In this document: piece by piece, positions 26,371 to 33,114 of the stretch
Layout of the letters: every line of letters starts with the position of its first letter
Numbering within the stretch: the stretch's first letter is position 1
Source: Tepidiforma bonchosmolovskayae
GTDB lineage: Bacteria; Chloroflexota; Dehalococcoidia; Tepidiformales; Tepidiformaceae
DNA length: 64,000 nucleotides
Reading direction: 5' to 3'
NCBI RefSeq assembly: GCF_008838325.1
Contig: NZ_CP042829.1
Coordinates: forward strand, 1,674,001 to 1,738,000
Program-made: the position numbers and the translations under genes
The notes under the pieces: model-generated
What the model was told of the DNA's origin: nothing
Database searches by the model: none
Seen by the model: the letters and a program-made list of their open reading frames with translations, nothing else

Positions 26371-27204
26371 ATGGCCGCGCCGCCCGCGAGCGGCCACCCG
26401 GCACCGCCCATGAAGCTCAGCCTCCACCGCACCGCCGGCCGCCTCGCCCGCGCCTGGGCCCTCATCCGCCGCTACGGCATCTACGAAGCCGTGGTGGTCG
26501 TCGTCGCCTTCCTCATCTACTTCACCGTCCGCGGCCTCGTCGTCGACCGCGCCGGTGAAGCCATGGTCCGCGCCTTCAATCTCATTGAGCTCGAACAGCG
26601 GCTCCACATCTACTGGGAGCTCCGCATGCAGAGCTGGATTCTCGATTCCTACTGGGCCATCCGGGCGCTCAACTGGGTCTACTTCTGGGGCCATATGCCG
26701 CTCGTCGCCCTCCTTGCCGTCTGGCTCTTCGTCTTCCACCGCCACGCCTACTACCGCACCCGCAACGCCTTCCTCGCATCCGGCGCCATCGGCGTCGTCA
26801 TCTACTGGCTCTTCCCCGTCGCCCCGCCGCGGCTCGTGCCCTTCGCCGGCTTCATCGATACCATGGCCGCCTTCGACCGCTTCGGCTACAACGCCCAGGA
26901 GACCGAAGCCTTCGTCAACCCCTTCGCCGCCGTCCCCAGCCTCCACTTCGGCTGGTCGCTCCTCCTCGGCGCCGTCGTCGCCTGGGTCGGGCGCAACCCC
27001 GTCGCCGTCGCCTTCGGCGTCGCCTGGCCCGTGGCCATGTTCTGCGCCGTTGTCATGACCGGGAACCACTTCATCCTCGATGCCGTCTTCGGCGGCATCG
27101 TCGCCTTTGCCGGCTTCGGCATCGCCCTCCTGTTCGAACGGCTCTGGCACCCCGCTTCCCGGGCCCTCGCCGCCCGCCTCCCCGCGCTCGAGCCGGGGGA
27201 GTGA
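26371..27204 (+). CDS. PAP2 superfamily / inositol phosphotransferase-like membrane protein
   Basis: A 277-residue multi-spanning protein (about six TMs) with a PAP2-type active site. The conserved motifs are PSLHFGWSLLLGAVV, with the catalytic-loop His, and GNHFILDAVFGG, with the second His and Asp. This late-His arrangement is that of the Aur1/Ipt1-like branch that transfers phospho-head-groups, rather than of soluble acid phosphatases. It probably acts on lipid phosphates at the outer face of the membrane. ATG 26371 or the in-frame ATG 26410 could be used; neither has a strong Shine-Dalgarno. Confidence 0.8.
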   Translation: MAAPPASGHPAPPMKLSLHRTAGRLARAWALIRRYGIYEAVVVVVAFLIYFTVRGLVVDRAGEAMVRAFNLIELEQRLHIYWELRMQSWILDSYWAIRALNWVYFWGHMPLVALLAVWLFVFHRHAYYRTRNAFLASGAIGVVIYWLFPVAPPRLVPFAGFIDTMAAFDRFGYNAQETEAFVNPFAAVPSLHFGWSLLLGAVVAWVGRNPVAVAFGVAWPVAMFCAVVMTGNHFILDAVFGGIVAFAGFGIALLFERLWHPASRALAARLPALEPGE

Positions 27205-27379
27205 AGCCTGTCCGCTTTCGCCGCGGGCCGCTCCGCGCTGGAAGCTGATGTTTGGCCGCCCGTTTGCCAACCGGTTAACTGGTCGATCCGCCAAGCGTTG
27301 AATCCCCATTACTTCTTGTGGTAGAGACGACAGGTGCCCCGATTCCTGGCCGTTGAGCCGGGGCGGGCAGGAGTGGCTC
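27205..27379. other. Intergenic region at the left edge of the atypical island
   Basis: No gene is seen. It holds a near-palindrome around GTTAAC (from 27271) and a 14-base word GTAGAGACGACAGG (27321-27334) that recurs exactly upstream of rpsO (32660-32673). Composition is less C-biased than to the left, marking the start of the island. Confidence 0.4.
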
Positions 27380-27679
27380 ATGTATCAGCCGAGCGAGGTG
27401 CTCCGCGCGTTGGGCAGGCACCACGTGCGTGAGCTGAACGACTACCAACAGCGCCTGGTAGCTGCCATCTGCGTGGGCTGGGCGCCGCCGGACATCGCCG
27501 CGGCCAGCGGCCGAAGTTCGAAGTCCGCCTATCGCCACCTGCGAGAGCTTGCCTGCCACGTCCTGGACCCGGTTGGACTCGAGCCAACCCGGGACTTCCT
27601 TCGTACTTGGGCCGAGCTGCACGGAACCTGCTGCTGCGCGCCAGCGTTCAAAATGATCAGGGAAAACCGCATCTTCTGA
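27380..27679 (+). CDS. Small HTH protein (LuxR/sigma region 4-like)
   Basis: A 99-residue protein. LNDYQQRLVAAICVGWAPPDIAAASGRSSKSAYRHLREL reads as a helix-turn-helix of the GerE / sigma-70 region 4 type (GWAPPDIAAASGRSSKSAYRHL), with conserved Gly turn positions. No receiver or sensor domain is present. Cys residues near the C-terminus (GTCCCAP) are unusual. AGGAG lies 6 nt before ATG 27380. It is the first gene of the atypical island and could regulate the downstream exported genes; a small palindrome overlaps its stop codon. Confidence 0.65.
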   Translation: MYQPSEVLRALGRHHVRELNDYQQRLVAAICVGWAPPDIAAASGRSSKSAYRHLRELACHVLDPVGLEPTRDFLRTWAELHGTCCCAPAFKMIRENRIF

Positions 27680-27692
27680 GAAATATTCTCAG
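27676..27692. promoter_or_regulatory. Palindrome CTGAGA-N5-TCTCAG
   Basis: A six-bp inverted repeat with an AT-only 5-nt centre, overlapping the HTH gene stop codon and 64 nt before the exported-protein gene. A candidate operator or weak terminator. Confidence 0.35.
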
Positions 27693-27755
27693 ATCGGCCC
27701 GGCGCCGGAGGGTAGGCTTATTCCGGTCCCCCGGCGGGCAATCGGAGACAAAGAG

Positions 27756-28421
27756 ATGTTTCGCGAAGCGACGCGCCGACAGATCCTCCGCAAGCTGGCA
27801 GCCGGCCCCATGGCGGTGGCCGGCGCCATGGTTGACCCGCTGGGCCTCCGAAGCCGCGATGCCGCCCGTGCCGCTGATGGGCGCGGCTCGGACGCGGGAG
27901 AGCTTTACAACGGGCTCCTGCTTCTCGCACCCGGCGCAACCCGCCCGGCGCCGGAGAGAGTGCCGGTGCTCGCTCCACCGATACTGGAGAAGATCAGGAA
28001 CGGGCCCGAACCGACCGGATTTGCGCGTTCGCTTTCCGGCGCTGAAGCGCGATCCTTGGGTGTCCCGCTCTGGAAGGTCAAAGGGCAACCGGTCTCATCG
28101 ATCCGAGCCACGTTTTCTGGCTCCCGGGTATTCGAGGTAGCCACGATCACGGAGGCCGAAGACGGTCCGTACTCATCCATAGTCATCACCGCTCAGCCTC
28201 ACTATATTCGGCCATATCCCGTCCCTGTCGCAGGCATCCCGGAGCGACCAGTGTTCCCGGCAAAGACCTCGGCGACGCCCGTCGCGGGAATATATTGGAC
28301 TGCCCCTTTCGAAATCGTGGCAATCTGGGCGTCCGACGAAGGACTGTACAGAATGACTGCCACGATGCGCGCCCCCGCTTTGCCGGCGGAGAGTTTTCCG
28401 TTCGAATTCCAGCAGGTTTAA
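27756..28421 (+). CDS. Putative Tat-exported hypothetical protein (221 aa)
   Basis: The N-terminus TRRQILRKLAAGPMAVAGAM looks like a twin-arginine signal (RR, then a short hydrophobic region), although the consensus is imperfect. The mature part has no Cys and no motif I recognise; it is rich in Pro and beta-type segments (FEVATITEAEDGPYSSIVIT, GIYWTAPFEIVAIWASDEGLYRMTATM). CGGAGA precedes the ATG. Codon third positions are mixed, unlike the flanking core genes, consistent with acquisition together with the rest of the island. Confidence 0.6.
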   Translation: MFREATRRQILRKLAAGPMAVAGAMVDPLGLRSRDAARAADGRGSDAGELYNGLLLLAPGATRPAPERVPVLAPPILEKIRNGPEPTGFARSLSGAEARSLGVPLWKVKGQPVSSIRATFSGSRVFEVATITEAEDGPYSSIVITAQPHYIRPYPVPVAGIPERPVFPAKTSATPVAGIYWTAPFEIVAIWASDEGLYRMTATMRAPALPAESFPFEFQQV

Positions 28422-28470
28422 CGCAATGAACCTTCGATAGAAAGGAGGGTGTTTCGTGCCTGGCTTCTAA

Positions 28471-29076
28471 GTGTACGCGCCCATAACCGGTACAGTGACT
28501 TCCTGCTGGACCGGTCCGGTCGCCTGTCCGGCAGACCCAAACGGCTGCAGGAACCGTAGACAGATAGCAGCCACAGGCAAGTACTGCGGCGGGGCATACA
28601 CATGCGGTCCGTGCTGCCACCCCTCAGTATCTTGCAATGAGCCACAGGATATCATGACTGGTGGTGGAACTCCAGACATCGTGTTCACTGCTGACCCAAT
28701 CGTCGCTTCGATCTGGGTTGGACTGGCCAGCACTGCCTGCTCGAGCGAATCTGGGTGCAGCTCGCTTCCGTACACGAGGGTCATGACCGTCTACATGTAC
28801 TCTGGGCTGAACGGTAGTGGCACATTTCTAAGGGTTGTTATTTTTGTTCATGTAAATAATGCCATTGCGAGCGGATATTACAATACATCAATTGAGCCTG
28901 GAACAGGGCACGCTTACAAGGTGATAGGCTCCGTACCATCTGGTTCGTGCGGGCAATGCTATACAGGGCCACACCTCCATTGGGAGCGTTGCGGTAATTC
29001 TGTCGTGAATTCGAGTATATCATGCGGCGATACGATGCTCCGCAGTCTCTCATGGGTCTTCAGGTACTCCTGCTGA
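28471..29076 (+). CDS. Cys-rich M23-like protein, N-terminally truncated or broken
   Basis: The frame begins with GTG immediately after an in-frame TAA. Its start, YAPITGTVTS, and its end, CYTGPHLHWERCGN, correspond to the beginning and end of an M23/LytM beta fold (APxxGTV and GPHLHxE). The HxxxD zinc motif that would lie upstream is missing. Fifteen Cys are spread through ~200 residues, suggesting several disulfides. A strong AAAGGAGGG (28441-28449) is correctly spaced for GTG 28456, but that frame reads four codons and then stops at TAA 28468, directly before this frame. No signal peptide is visible. Composition is AT-richer than anywhere else in the window. It is either a decayed gene or one with an unusual start. 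Confidence 0.5.
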   Translation: MYAPITGTVTSCWTGPVACPADPNGCRNRRQIAATGKYCGGAYTCGPCCHPSVSCNEPQDIMTGGGTPDIVFTADPIVASIWVGLASTACSSESGCSSLPYTRVMTVYMYSGLNGSGTFLRVVIFVHVNNAIASGYYNTSIEPGTGHAYKVIGSVPSGSCGQCYTGPHLHWERCGNSVVNSSISCGDTMLRSLSWVFRYSC

Positions 29077-29708
29077 GTCTCTTGCTCTGGCTGGCCGTTG
29101 GCTGTTCAGGCGACGACCAGACTCAAACGCCGGCTGCTTCCGCCACGGCCGGCGGCACGCAGGCCACGTCCGCGTCTTCAGCGACGCCCTCGGCCACGGC
29201 GGACCCAGCTCGTCCGCCACTGCCACCTGTTGTAGTAGAGGTCGCCGAAGCGATCCGGGATCGGGATGCTGCCAGACTGCTCCAACTGCTCGGCGGTGAG
29301 CCTGAACCGTGTGGCCAGACTCCAACGCCGGGAATTGGTGCCGGGCCGATCCCGACCTGTCCACCCGGATCGAGCCCCGGAACGCTTGTCGGGCAATTTA
29401 TCCTAATCGGCGACTGCGAGGGCTTTAGCGTGCCGGCGGGGGCAGAGGTTGTGGATCGCATCATTGGCCTCCGCGACGAAGGCGCCGAGTTGCACGCTGT
29501 GGTCTGGGCGAGGGATTTCGGATCGCCCGAACGGGCCTACTTCCTCGTCTACGGGGTCGAGTCAGGCGCCGGTCGCGCGGTTTCGGTCAAGGAGAGCGGA
29601 ATAGTTGGGGTGTACTACGGCTGCCGCGCGTCTCCTGAGGGTCTGGTGTCCTTCTGGGGGGCCAATGGAGACGCCGTCGTGTACCCACCGTCTGACGTCA
29701 AACGTTAA
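29052..29708 (+). CDS. Putative lipoprotein (218 aa)
   Basis: MGLQVLLLSLLLWLAVGC is a lipoprotein-type signal, with the Cys directly after the hydrophobic core. It is followed by a Thr/Ala/Ser-rich linker and then a ~150-residue domain that I do not recognise. Two short Cys-containing Pro/Gly loops (EPCGQTPTPG, IPTCPPGSSPG) may be disulfide-bonded. ATG 29052 is chosen as the start of the signal; ATG 29022 in the same frame would overlap the upstream gene more and add a polar leader. It overlaps the preceding Cys-rich ORF and lies 28 nt before the MauE-like gene. Confidence 0.62.
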   Translation: MGLQVLLLSLLLWLAVGCSGDDQTQTPAASATAGGTQATSASSATPSATADPARPPLPPVVVEVAEAIRDRDAARLLQLLGGEPEPCGQTPTPGIGAGPIPTCPPGSSPGTLVGQFILIGDCEGFSVPAGAEVVDRIIGLRDEGAELHAVVWARDFGSPERAYFLVYGVESGAGRAVSVKESGIVGVYYGCRASPEGLVSFWGANGDAVVYPPSDVKR

Positions 29709-29736
29709 CCGCGATGAGGCTGAGCTTGGGAGCCGC

Positions 29737-30147
29737 ATGATGATTCAGGGCATGCAGTACTTGGCCATTGGCATTCCGGCGTCGGTTGCTGTCATCGCTG
29801 GCGTCATCAAGCTTCGGTTCCGCCGCGAATTCGCCACCGCGGTCGTCGCCTGGGGGGTCCTTCCCCCGCGTGGGATTCGGCCGTTCACCACCGGGCTGCC
29901 GGCGGCTGAGGTCGCCGCGGGCCTGGCTGCGATTGGTCTCACGTTGATGGGACGCCAGGTCGCGGCTGTTGCGTTGCTCGCCCCGCTGTTCTTGCTGCTT
30001 GCGGCAGGTCAGGCCGTGATTCTGAGGCGAAGTGTCAACCCCTCGTGCGGGTGCTTCGGGAGGACTGCAGGGCCAATCGGTACCGGGACCATCGTCCGCG
30101 CCGCCGCCCTGGCGCTGCTGCCGGTGGCGGCCATCATCGTCTTTTAG
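29737..30147 (+). CDS. MauE/DoxX-like redox-associated membrane protein
   Basis: A 136-residue protein with four TM segments (IGIPASVAVIAGVI, AAEVAAGLAAIGLTL, AAVALLAPLFLLLAAGQAVI, IVRAAALALLPVAAIIVF). The motif SCGCFG between TM3 and TM4 is the hallmark of MauE-type proteins, which resemble the membrane part of disulfide-exchange systems. It probably passes thiol/disulfide electrons across the membrane. No thioredoxin-like partner is adjacent, but a 15-Cys ORF lies 0.7 kb upstream. GGGAG precedes ATG 29737. Confidence 0.75.
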   Translation: MMIQGMQYLAIGIPASVAVIAGVIKLRFRREFATAVVAWGVLPPRGIRPFTTGLPAAEVAAGLAAIGLTLMGRQVAAVALLAPLFLLLAAGQAVILRRSVNPSCGCFGRTAGPIGTGTIVRAAALALLPVAAIIVF

Positions 30148-30216
30148 CCGCCCGCTGGCATCCCTCCCCGCCTCCCGATATGCTCCCACCGACAGCACGA
30201 AAGGAGGCCCCTCCCC

Positions 30217-31701
30217 ATGACGTCCATCGCCGAACGCCCCGGCGTCACCACCTACCAGCAATTCATCGACGGCCAGTGGGTCGACGCCCTCAGCGGCGCC
30301 ACCTTCACCCGCACCAGCCCCTACGACGGCTCCGTCGTCGGCGTCTACCCCAACAGCGGCATCGAAGACGCCGACCGCGCCATCCGCGCCGCCCGCCGCG
30401 CCTTCGACGAAACCTCCTGGCCCACCTCCCCCGCCGCCGACCGCGCCCGCATCCTCCGACGGGCCGCCGATCTCCTCGCCGAGCGCGCCGATGCCTTCGC
30501 GACCTGCATCGCCGCCGAAGTCGGCAAGCCGAAGACCATGGCCCTCGGCGAAGTCATGGCCACCGTCGATGTCTTCCAGCTCTTCGCCGCCAAGGCCCTC
30601 AACCTCAAAGGCGAATCCTTCACCCAGCAAATCCCCGATGCCGTCGGCATCGTCGCCCATGAGCCGGTCGGCGTCGTCGGTATCATCACCCCGTGGAACT
30701 TCCCGCTCCTTCTCATCTCCTGGAAGATCGGCCCGGCCATCGCCGCCGGCTGCACCATGGTGGCCAAGCCCTCCCACTACACCCCCGGCTCCACCCTCAT
30801 GCTCGCCGGCCTCCTCGCCGAAGCCGGCCTCCCCAACGGCGTCTTCAACGTCGTCACCAGCGAAACCGATAACGGCGCCCTCGTCGGCCAGCACATCGCC
30901 GCCTCCGAGCTCGTCGACAAGGTCGCCTTCACCGGCTCCACCGCCAGCGGCAAGGCCGTCATGCGCGCCGCCGCAAACAACGTCAAGAAGGTCAGCCTCG
31001 AACTCGGCGGCAAGTCCCCCAACATCGTCTTCCCCGACGCCGCCCTCGACGCCGCCGTCGCTGGCGCCTTCTTCGGCATCTACCTCAACAGCGGCCAGGT
31101 CTGCCAGGCCGGCTCCCGCCTCCTCGTCGCGAAGCCGATCAAGGACGAGTTCGTCGCGAAGCTCACCGCCCTCAGCCAGACGCTCAAACTCGGCGACCCC
31201 TTCGACCCCGCCACCACCATGGGGCCGGTCATCAACGAAAACCAGCTCGCGAAAATCGAGAACTACCTCGAACGCGGCAGGCAGGAGGCGAAACTGCTGA
31301 CCGGCGGCTCCCGCGCCACCGAGCCCGGCCTCGAAAAGGGCCTCTTCGTCAAGCCCACCATCTTCGACGAGGTCCCCGCGCAGGCCTCCATCGCCCGCGA
31401 GGAGATCTTCGGCCCCGTCCTCTCCGTCCTCTCCTTCGAGAACATCGACGACGTCATCCGCACCGCCAACGACACCATGTACGGCCTCGCCGCTGCCGTC
31501 TGGACGAAGGACATCAACGTCGCCCTCAAAGTGGCCAAAGGCCTCCGCGCCGGCACTGTCTGGGTCAACGCCTACCACACCACCGGCCTCTACAACATGC
31601 CGTACGGCGGCTACAAGCAGAGCGGACTCGGCCGCGAACTCGGTGACCTCGGCCTCGAAGAGTACATGGAGACCAAGTCCATCCAGATCAAGCTCCAGTA
31701 G
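30217..31701 (+). CDS. Aldehyde dehydrogenase family protein
   Basis: An NAD(P)-dependent aldehyde dehydrogenase, 494 residues. The catalytic Cys is C296 in SGQVCQAGSR and the general base is E262 in LELGGKSP. The cofactor-binding FTGSTASGKAVM and the structural PWNFPLLLISWKIGPAIAAGC are clear, and the C-terminal YGLAAAVWTKDINVAL is also typical. AAAGGAGG precedes the ATG at good spacing. Substrate range cannot be predicted. It marks the return of strongly C-ending codon usage right after the atypical island. Confidence 0.95.
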   Translation: MTSIAERPGVTTYQQFIDGQWVDALSGATFTRTSPYDGSVVGVYPNSGIEDADRAIRAARRAFDETSWPTSPAADRARILRRAADLLAERADAFATCIAAEVGKPKTMALGEVMATVDVFQLFAAKALNLKGESFTQQIPDAVGIVAHEPVGVVGIITPWNFPLLLISWKIGPAIAAGCTMVAKPSHYTPGSTLMLAGLLAEAGLPNGVFNVVTSETDNGALVGQHIAASELVDKVAFTGSTASGKAVMRAAANNVKKVSLELGGKSPNIVFPDAALDAAVAGAFFGIYLNSGQVCQAGSRLLVAKPIKDEFVAKLTALSQTLKLGDPFDPATTMGPVINENQLAKIENYLERGRQEAKLLTGGSRATEPGLEKGLFVKPTIFDEVPAQASIAREEIFGPVLSVLSFENIDDVIRTANDTMYGLAAAVWTKDINVALKVAKGLRAGTVWVNAYHTTGLYNMPYGGYKQSGLGRELGDLGLEEYMETKSIQIKLQ

Positions 31702-31731
31702 CCCCGGTCTCTGCCGCTCGACCGCCCGGCC

Positions 31732-31759
31732 CCGGCCCGCGGCCGCCGCTGCGGGCCGG
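31732..31759. terminator. Bidirectional GC hairpin between convergent genes
   Basis: Perfect 9-bp stem (31732-31740 with 31751-31759) and a 10-nt loop in the 79-nt gap between aldehyde dehydrogenase and the convergent 110-aa gene. No T-run. Confidence 0.45.
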
Positions 31760-31780
31760 AGTTCCTCCCCGGCCGGCGAT

Positions 31781-32113
31781 TCAGTTAACTGATTCGAACG
31801 TCCGTTCCGGCGCCGCCGCCGCCAGCATCTCGAACCGCACTTCGTACACCTTGCCCAGCCACTGCTGGAGCGTGCCGCGGGCGTAGGCCGCCTCCGGGCT
31901 CTGCAAGGCCACCGGCACCGAGTCCGCGTCCTCGAACACGTAGACCACGAGCACCACCCCCTGCGGGGCCAGCCCCACCTCAACCCGCTTGACCCCGGGC
32001 ACTGCCGCTGTATCGCGGGCGTGCACCTCCCGCGCCCACCGCCGGAACGCCGCGAAGTGCTCCGGCGCCGGCCACGCCCGCATCACGAGCAGCGGCCGGA
32101 ACCGCTCCCTCAC
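31781..32113 (-). CDS. Hypothetical protein, dimeric alpha-beta barrel-like (110 aa)
   Basis: A small ferredoxin-like-fold candidate. RPLLVMRAWPAPEHFAAFRRWAREVHARD, then VPGVKRVEVGLAPQGVVLVVYVFEDADSV and a C-terminal strand VYEVRFEML, show the beta-alpha-beta-beta-alpha-beta order of EthD/ABM-type proteins. No catalytic residue is evident. It overlaps the upstream kinase gene by 4 nt on the same strand, so the two are translationally coupled, but no shared function can be inferred. Confidence 0.6.
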   Translation of the reverse strand: MRERFRPLLVMRAWPAPEHFAAFRRWAREVHARDTAAVPGVKRVEVGLAPQGVVLVVYVFEDADSVPVALQSPEAAYARGTLQQWLGKVYEVRFEMLAAAAPERTFESVN

Positions 32114-32637
32114 CGCAGCCGCTCCACCAGCCGGGCGATCAGCTCCACGCTCGGCCCTGTCTCGAAGCGCGTATCGACCACGACGTTCGGGCCGTCCAGC
32201 GCCTCCGCCCGCGGCAGCATCCGCTCGTAGACCGCTTCGTCCGCCTGTGAAAACCCCTCCCGCGGCCGCCGAAGCCGCTCCCGGACCACCGGCTCCGGCG
32301 CCGTCACCCGCACCCGCACGAGCCCGCCGGCCTGCTCCCCCAGCCGCACGAACCGCCGCCGGTCCCGCCGGGTCAGGTTCGTCGCATCCACCACCACCGT
32401 TCGCCCCTCCGCCAGCGCGTCAGCCGCCAGCGCCTCGGCCCGCGCGAAGACTGCCGCATGCTCCTCCGGCGTGTACGTCGGCTCCGGGAAGAGCTGCCGC
32501 CGCACCGCATCGCTCTCCACATGCACCGCCCCCAGCCGCTCCGTCAGCTGCCGCGCAAGCGTCGTCTTCCCCGAACCGGGCAGCCCCGAGAGCAGCACGA
32601 GCACCCCGTCGGCCCCTCCCCGATTGCCGGTAACCAT
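32110..32637 (-). CDS. P-loop kinase-like ATP-binding protein
   Basis: A small P-loop NTPase (~175 residues) of the zeta/chloramphenicol-phosphotransferase or gluconate kinase-like group. Walker A is LSGLPGSGKTTLARQL. VVVDATNLTRRDRRRFVRLGEQAG forms the second strand and lid, and the R-rich segment RERLRRPREGFSQADEAVYERM supplies phosphate-binding arginines. It probably phosphorylates a small molecule or nucleic-acid end. I choose ATG 32637, because a TAGCAT hexamer lies exactly 6 nt upstream, over ATG 32643, which would abut the hexamer. It is divergent from rpsO. Confidence 0.75.
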   Translation of the reverse strand: MVTGNRGGADGVLVLLSGLPGSGKTTLARQLTERLGAVHVESDAVRRQLFPEPTYTPEEHAAVFARAEALAADALAEGRTVVVDATNLTRRDRRRFVRLGEQAGGLVRVRVTAPEPVVRERLRRPREGFSQADEAVYERMLPRAEALDGPNVVVDTRFETGPSVELIARLVERLR

Positions 32638-32649
32638 GCCCATATGCTA
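32638..32649 (-). promoter_or_regulatory. Leaderless-type -10 hexamer TAGCAT
   Basis: On the minus strand TAGCAT (32649-32644) lies 6 nt before ATG 32637. It decides the start of the kinase gene. Confidence 0.4.
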
Positions 32650-32659
32650 GCGTGAAGCC

Positions 32660-32673
32660 GTAGAGACGACAGG
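32660..32673 (+). repeat. 14-base word GTAGAGACGACAGG (copy 2)
   Basis: Exact copy of 27321-27334. It lies in the rpsO leader, 22 nt before the start codon. It may be a shared leader or regulator-binding word. Confidence 0.4.
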
Positions 32674-32695
32674 AAAAGGAAGACAGAGAACAAGG

Positions 32696-32962
32696 TTGCT
32701 GACGAAAGAGCGCAAGACCGACCTCATCAAGGAGTTCGGCACTCACCCCAACGACACCGGGTCGCCCGAGGTGCAGGTTGCCATCCTCACCGAGCGGATC
32801 AAGTACCTCACCGAGCACCTCAAGGCGCACAAGCACGACTACCACACACGCCGCGGCCTCCTGAAGCTCGTCGGCCAGCGTCGCCGCCAGCTTCGGTACC
32901 TCAACCGCCGCGACGTCAACCGGTACCGCGAACTGATCGCCCGCCTCGGCCTCCGCAGATAG
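32696..32962 (+). CDS. rpsO: 30S ribosomal protein S15
   Basis: The 88-residue S15, which binds 16S rRNA and the central platform of the small subunit. Family blocks: [41 protein letters not shown] and [30 protein letters not shown]. The only plausible start is TTG 32696; there is no nearby ATG or GTG, and the length fits exactly. The purine-rich leader (AGGAAAAGGAAGA) contains the ribosome-binding site at long spacing. Expression may be autoregulated by S15 binding to the leader, as in other bacteria; I cannot see a defined site. pnp follows, the classical order. Confidence 0.96.
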   Translation: MLTKERKTDLIKEFGTHPNDTGSPEVQVAILTERIKYLTEHLKAHKHDYHTRRGLLKLVGQRRRQLRYLNRRDVNRYRELIARLGLRR

Positions 32963-32973
32963 CGGAGGCTTTT
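32949..32973 (+). terminator. rpsO terminator
   Basis: Stem GCCTCCGC/GCGGAGGC (8 bp) with a 5-nt loop, overlapping the stop codon and followed by TTTTCGC. A good intrinsic terminator between rpsO and pnp. Confidence 0.75.
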
Positions 32974-33114
32974 CGCTTCCGCGGGGTCCGCAACCGCCCC
33001 GCCCGCACTTCCTCACCTGCGTCCCGCCATCGCGGAGCCACCGCGAAACGGGCACCGTGGCCCATATCCCACGGCCACTCCAGCAGCTGAGATGAAGCAC
33101 ACAACTTGACCACC

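Noticed and set aside
28449..28557. Gene starting at GTG 28449 in another frame after the strong ribosome-binding site
   Set aside because: It has almost no spacing from GGAGG and ends after about 36 codons without recognisable features.
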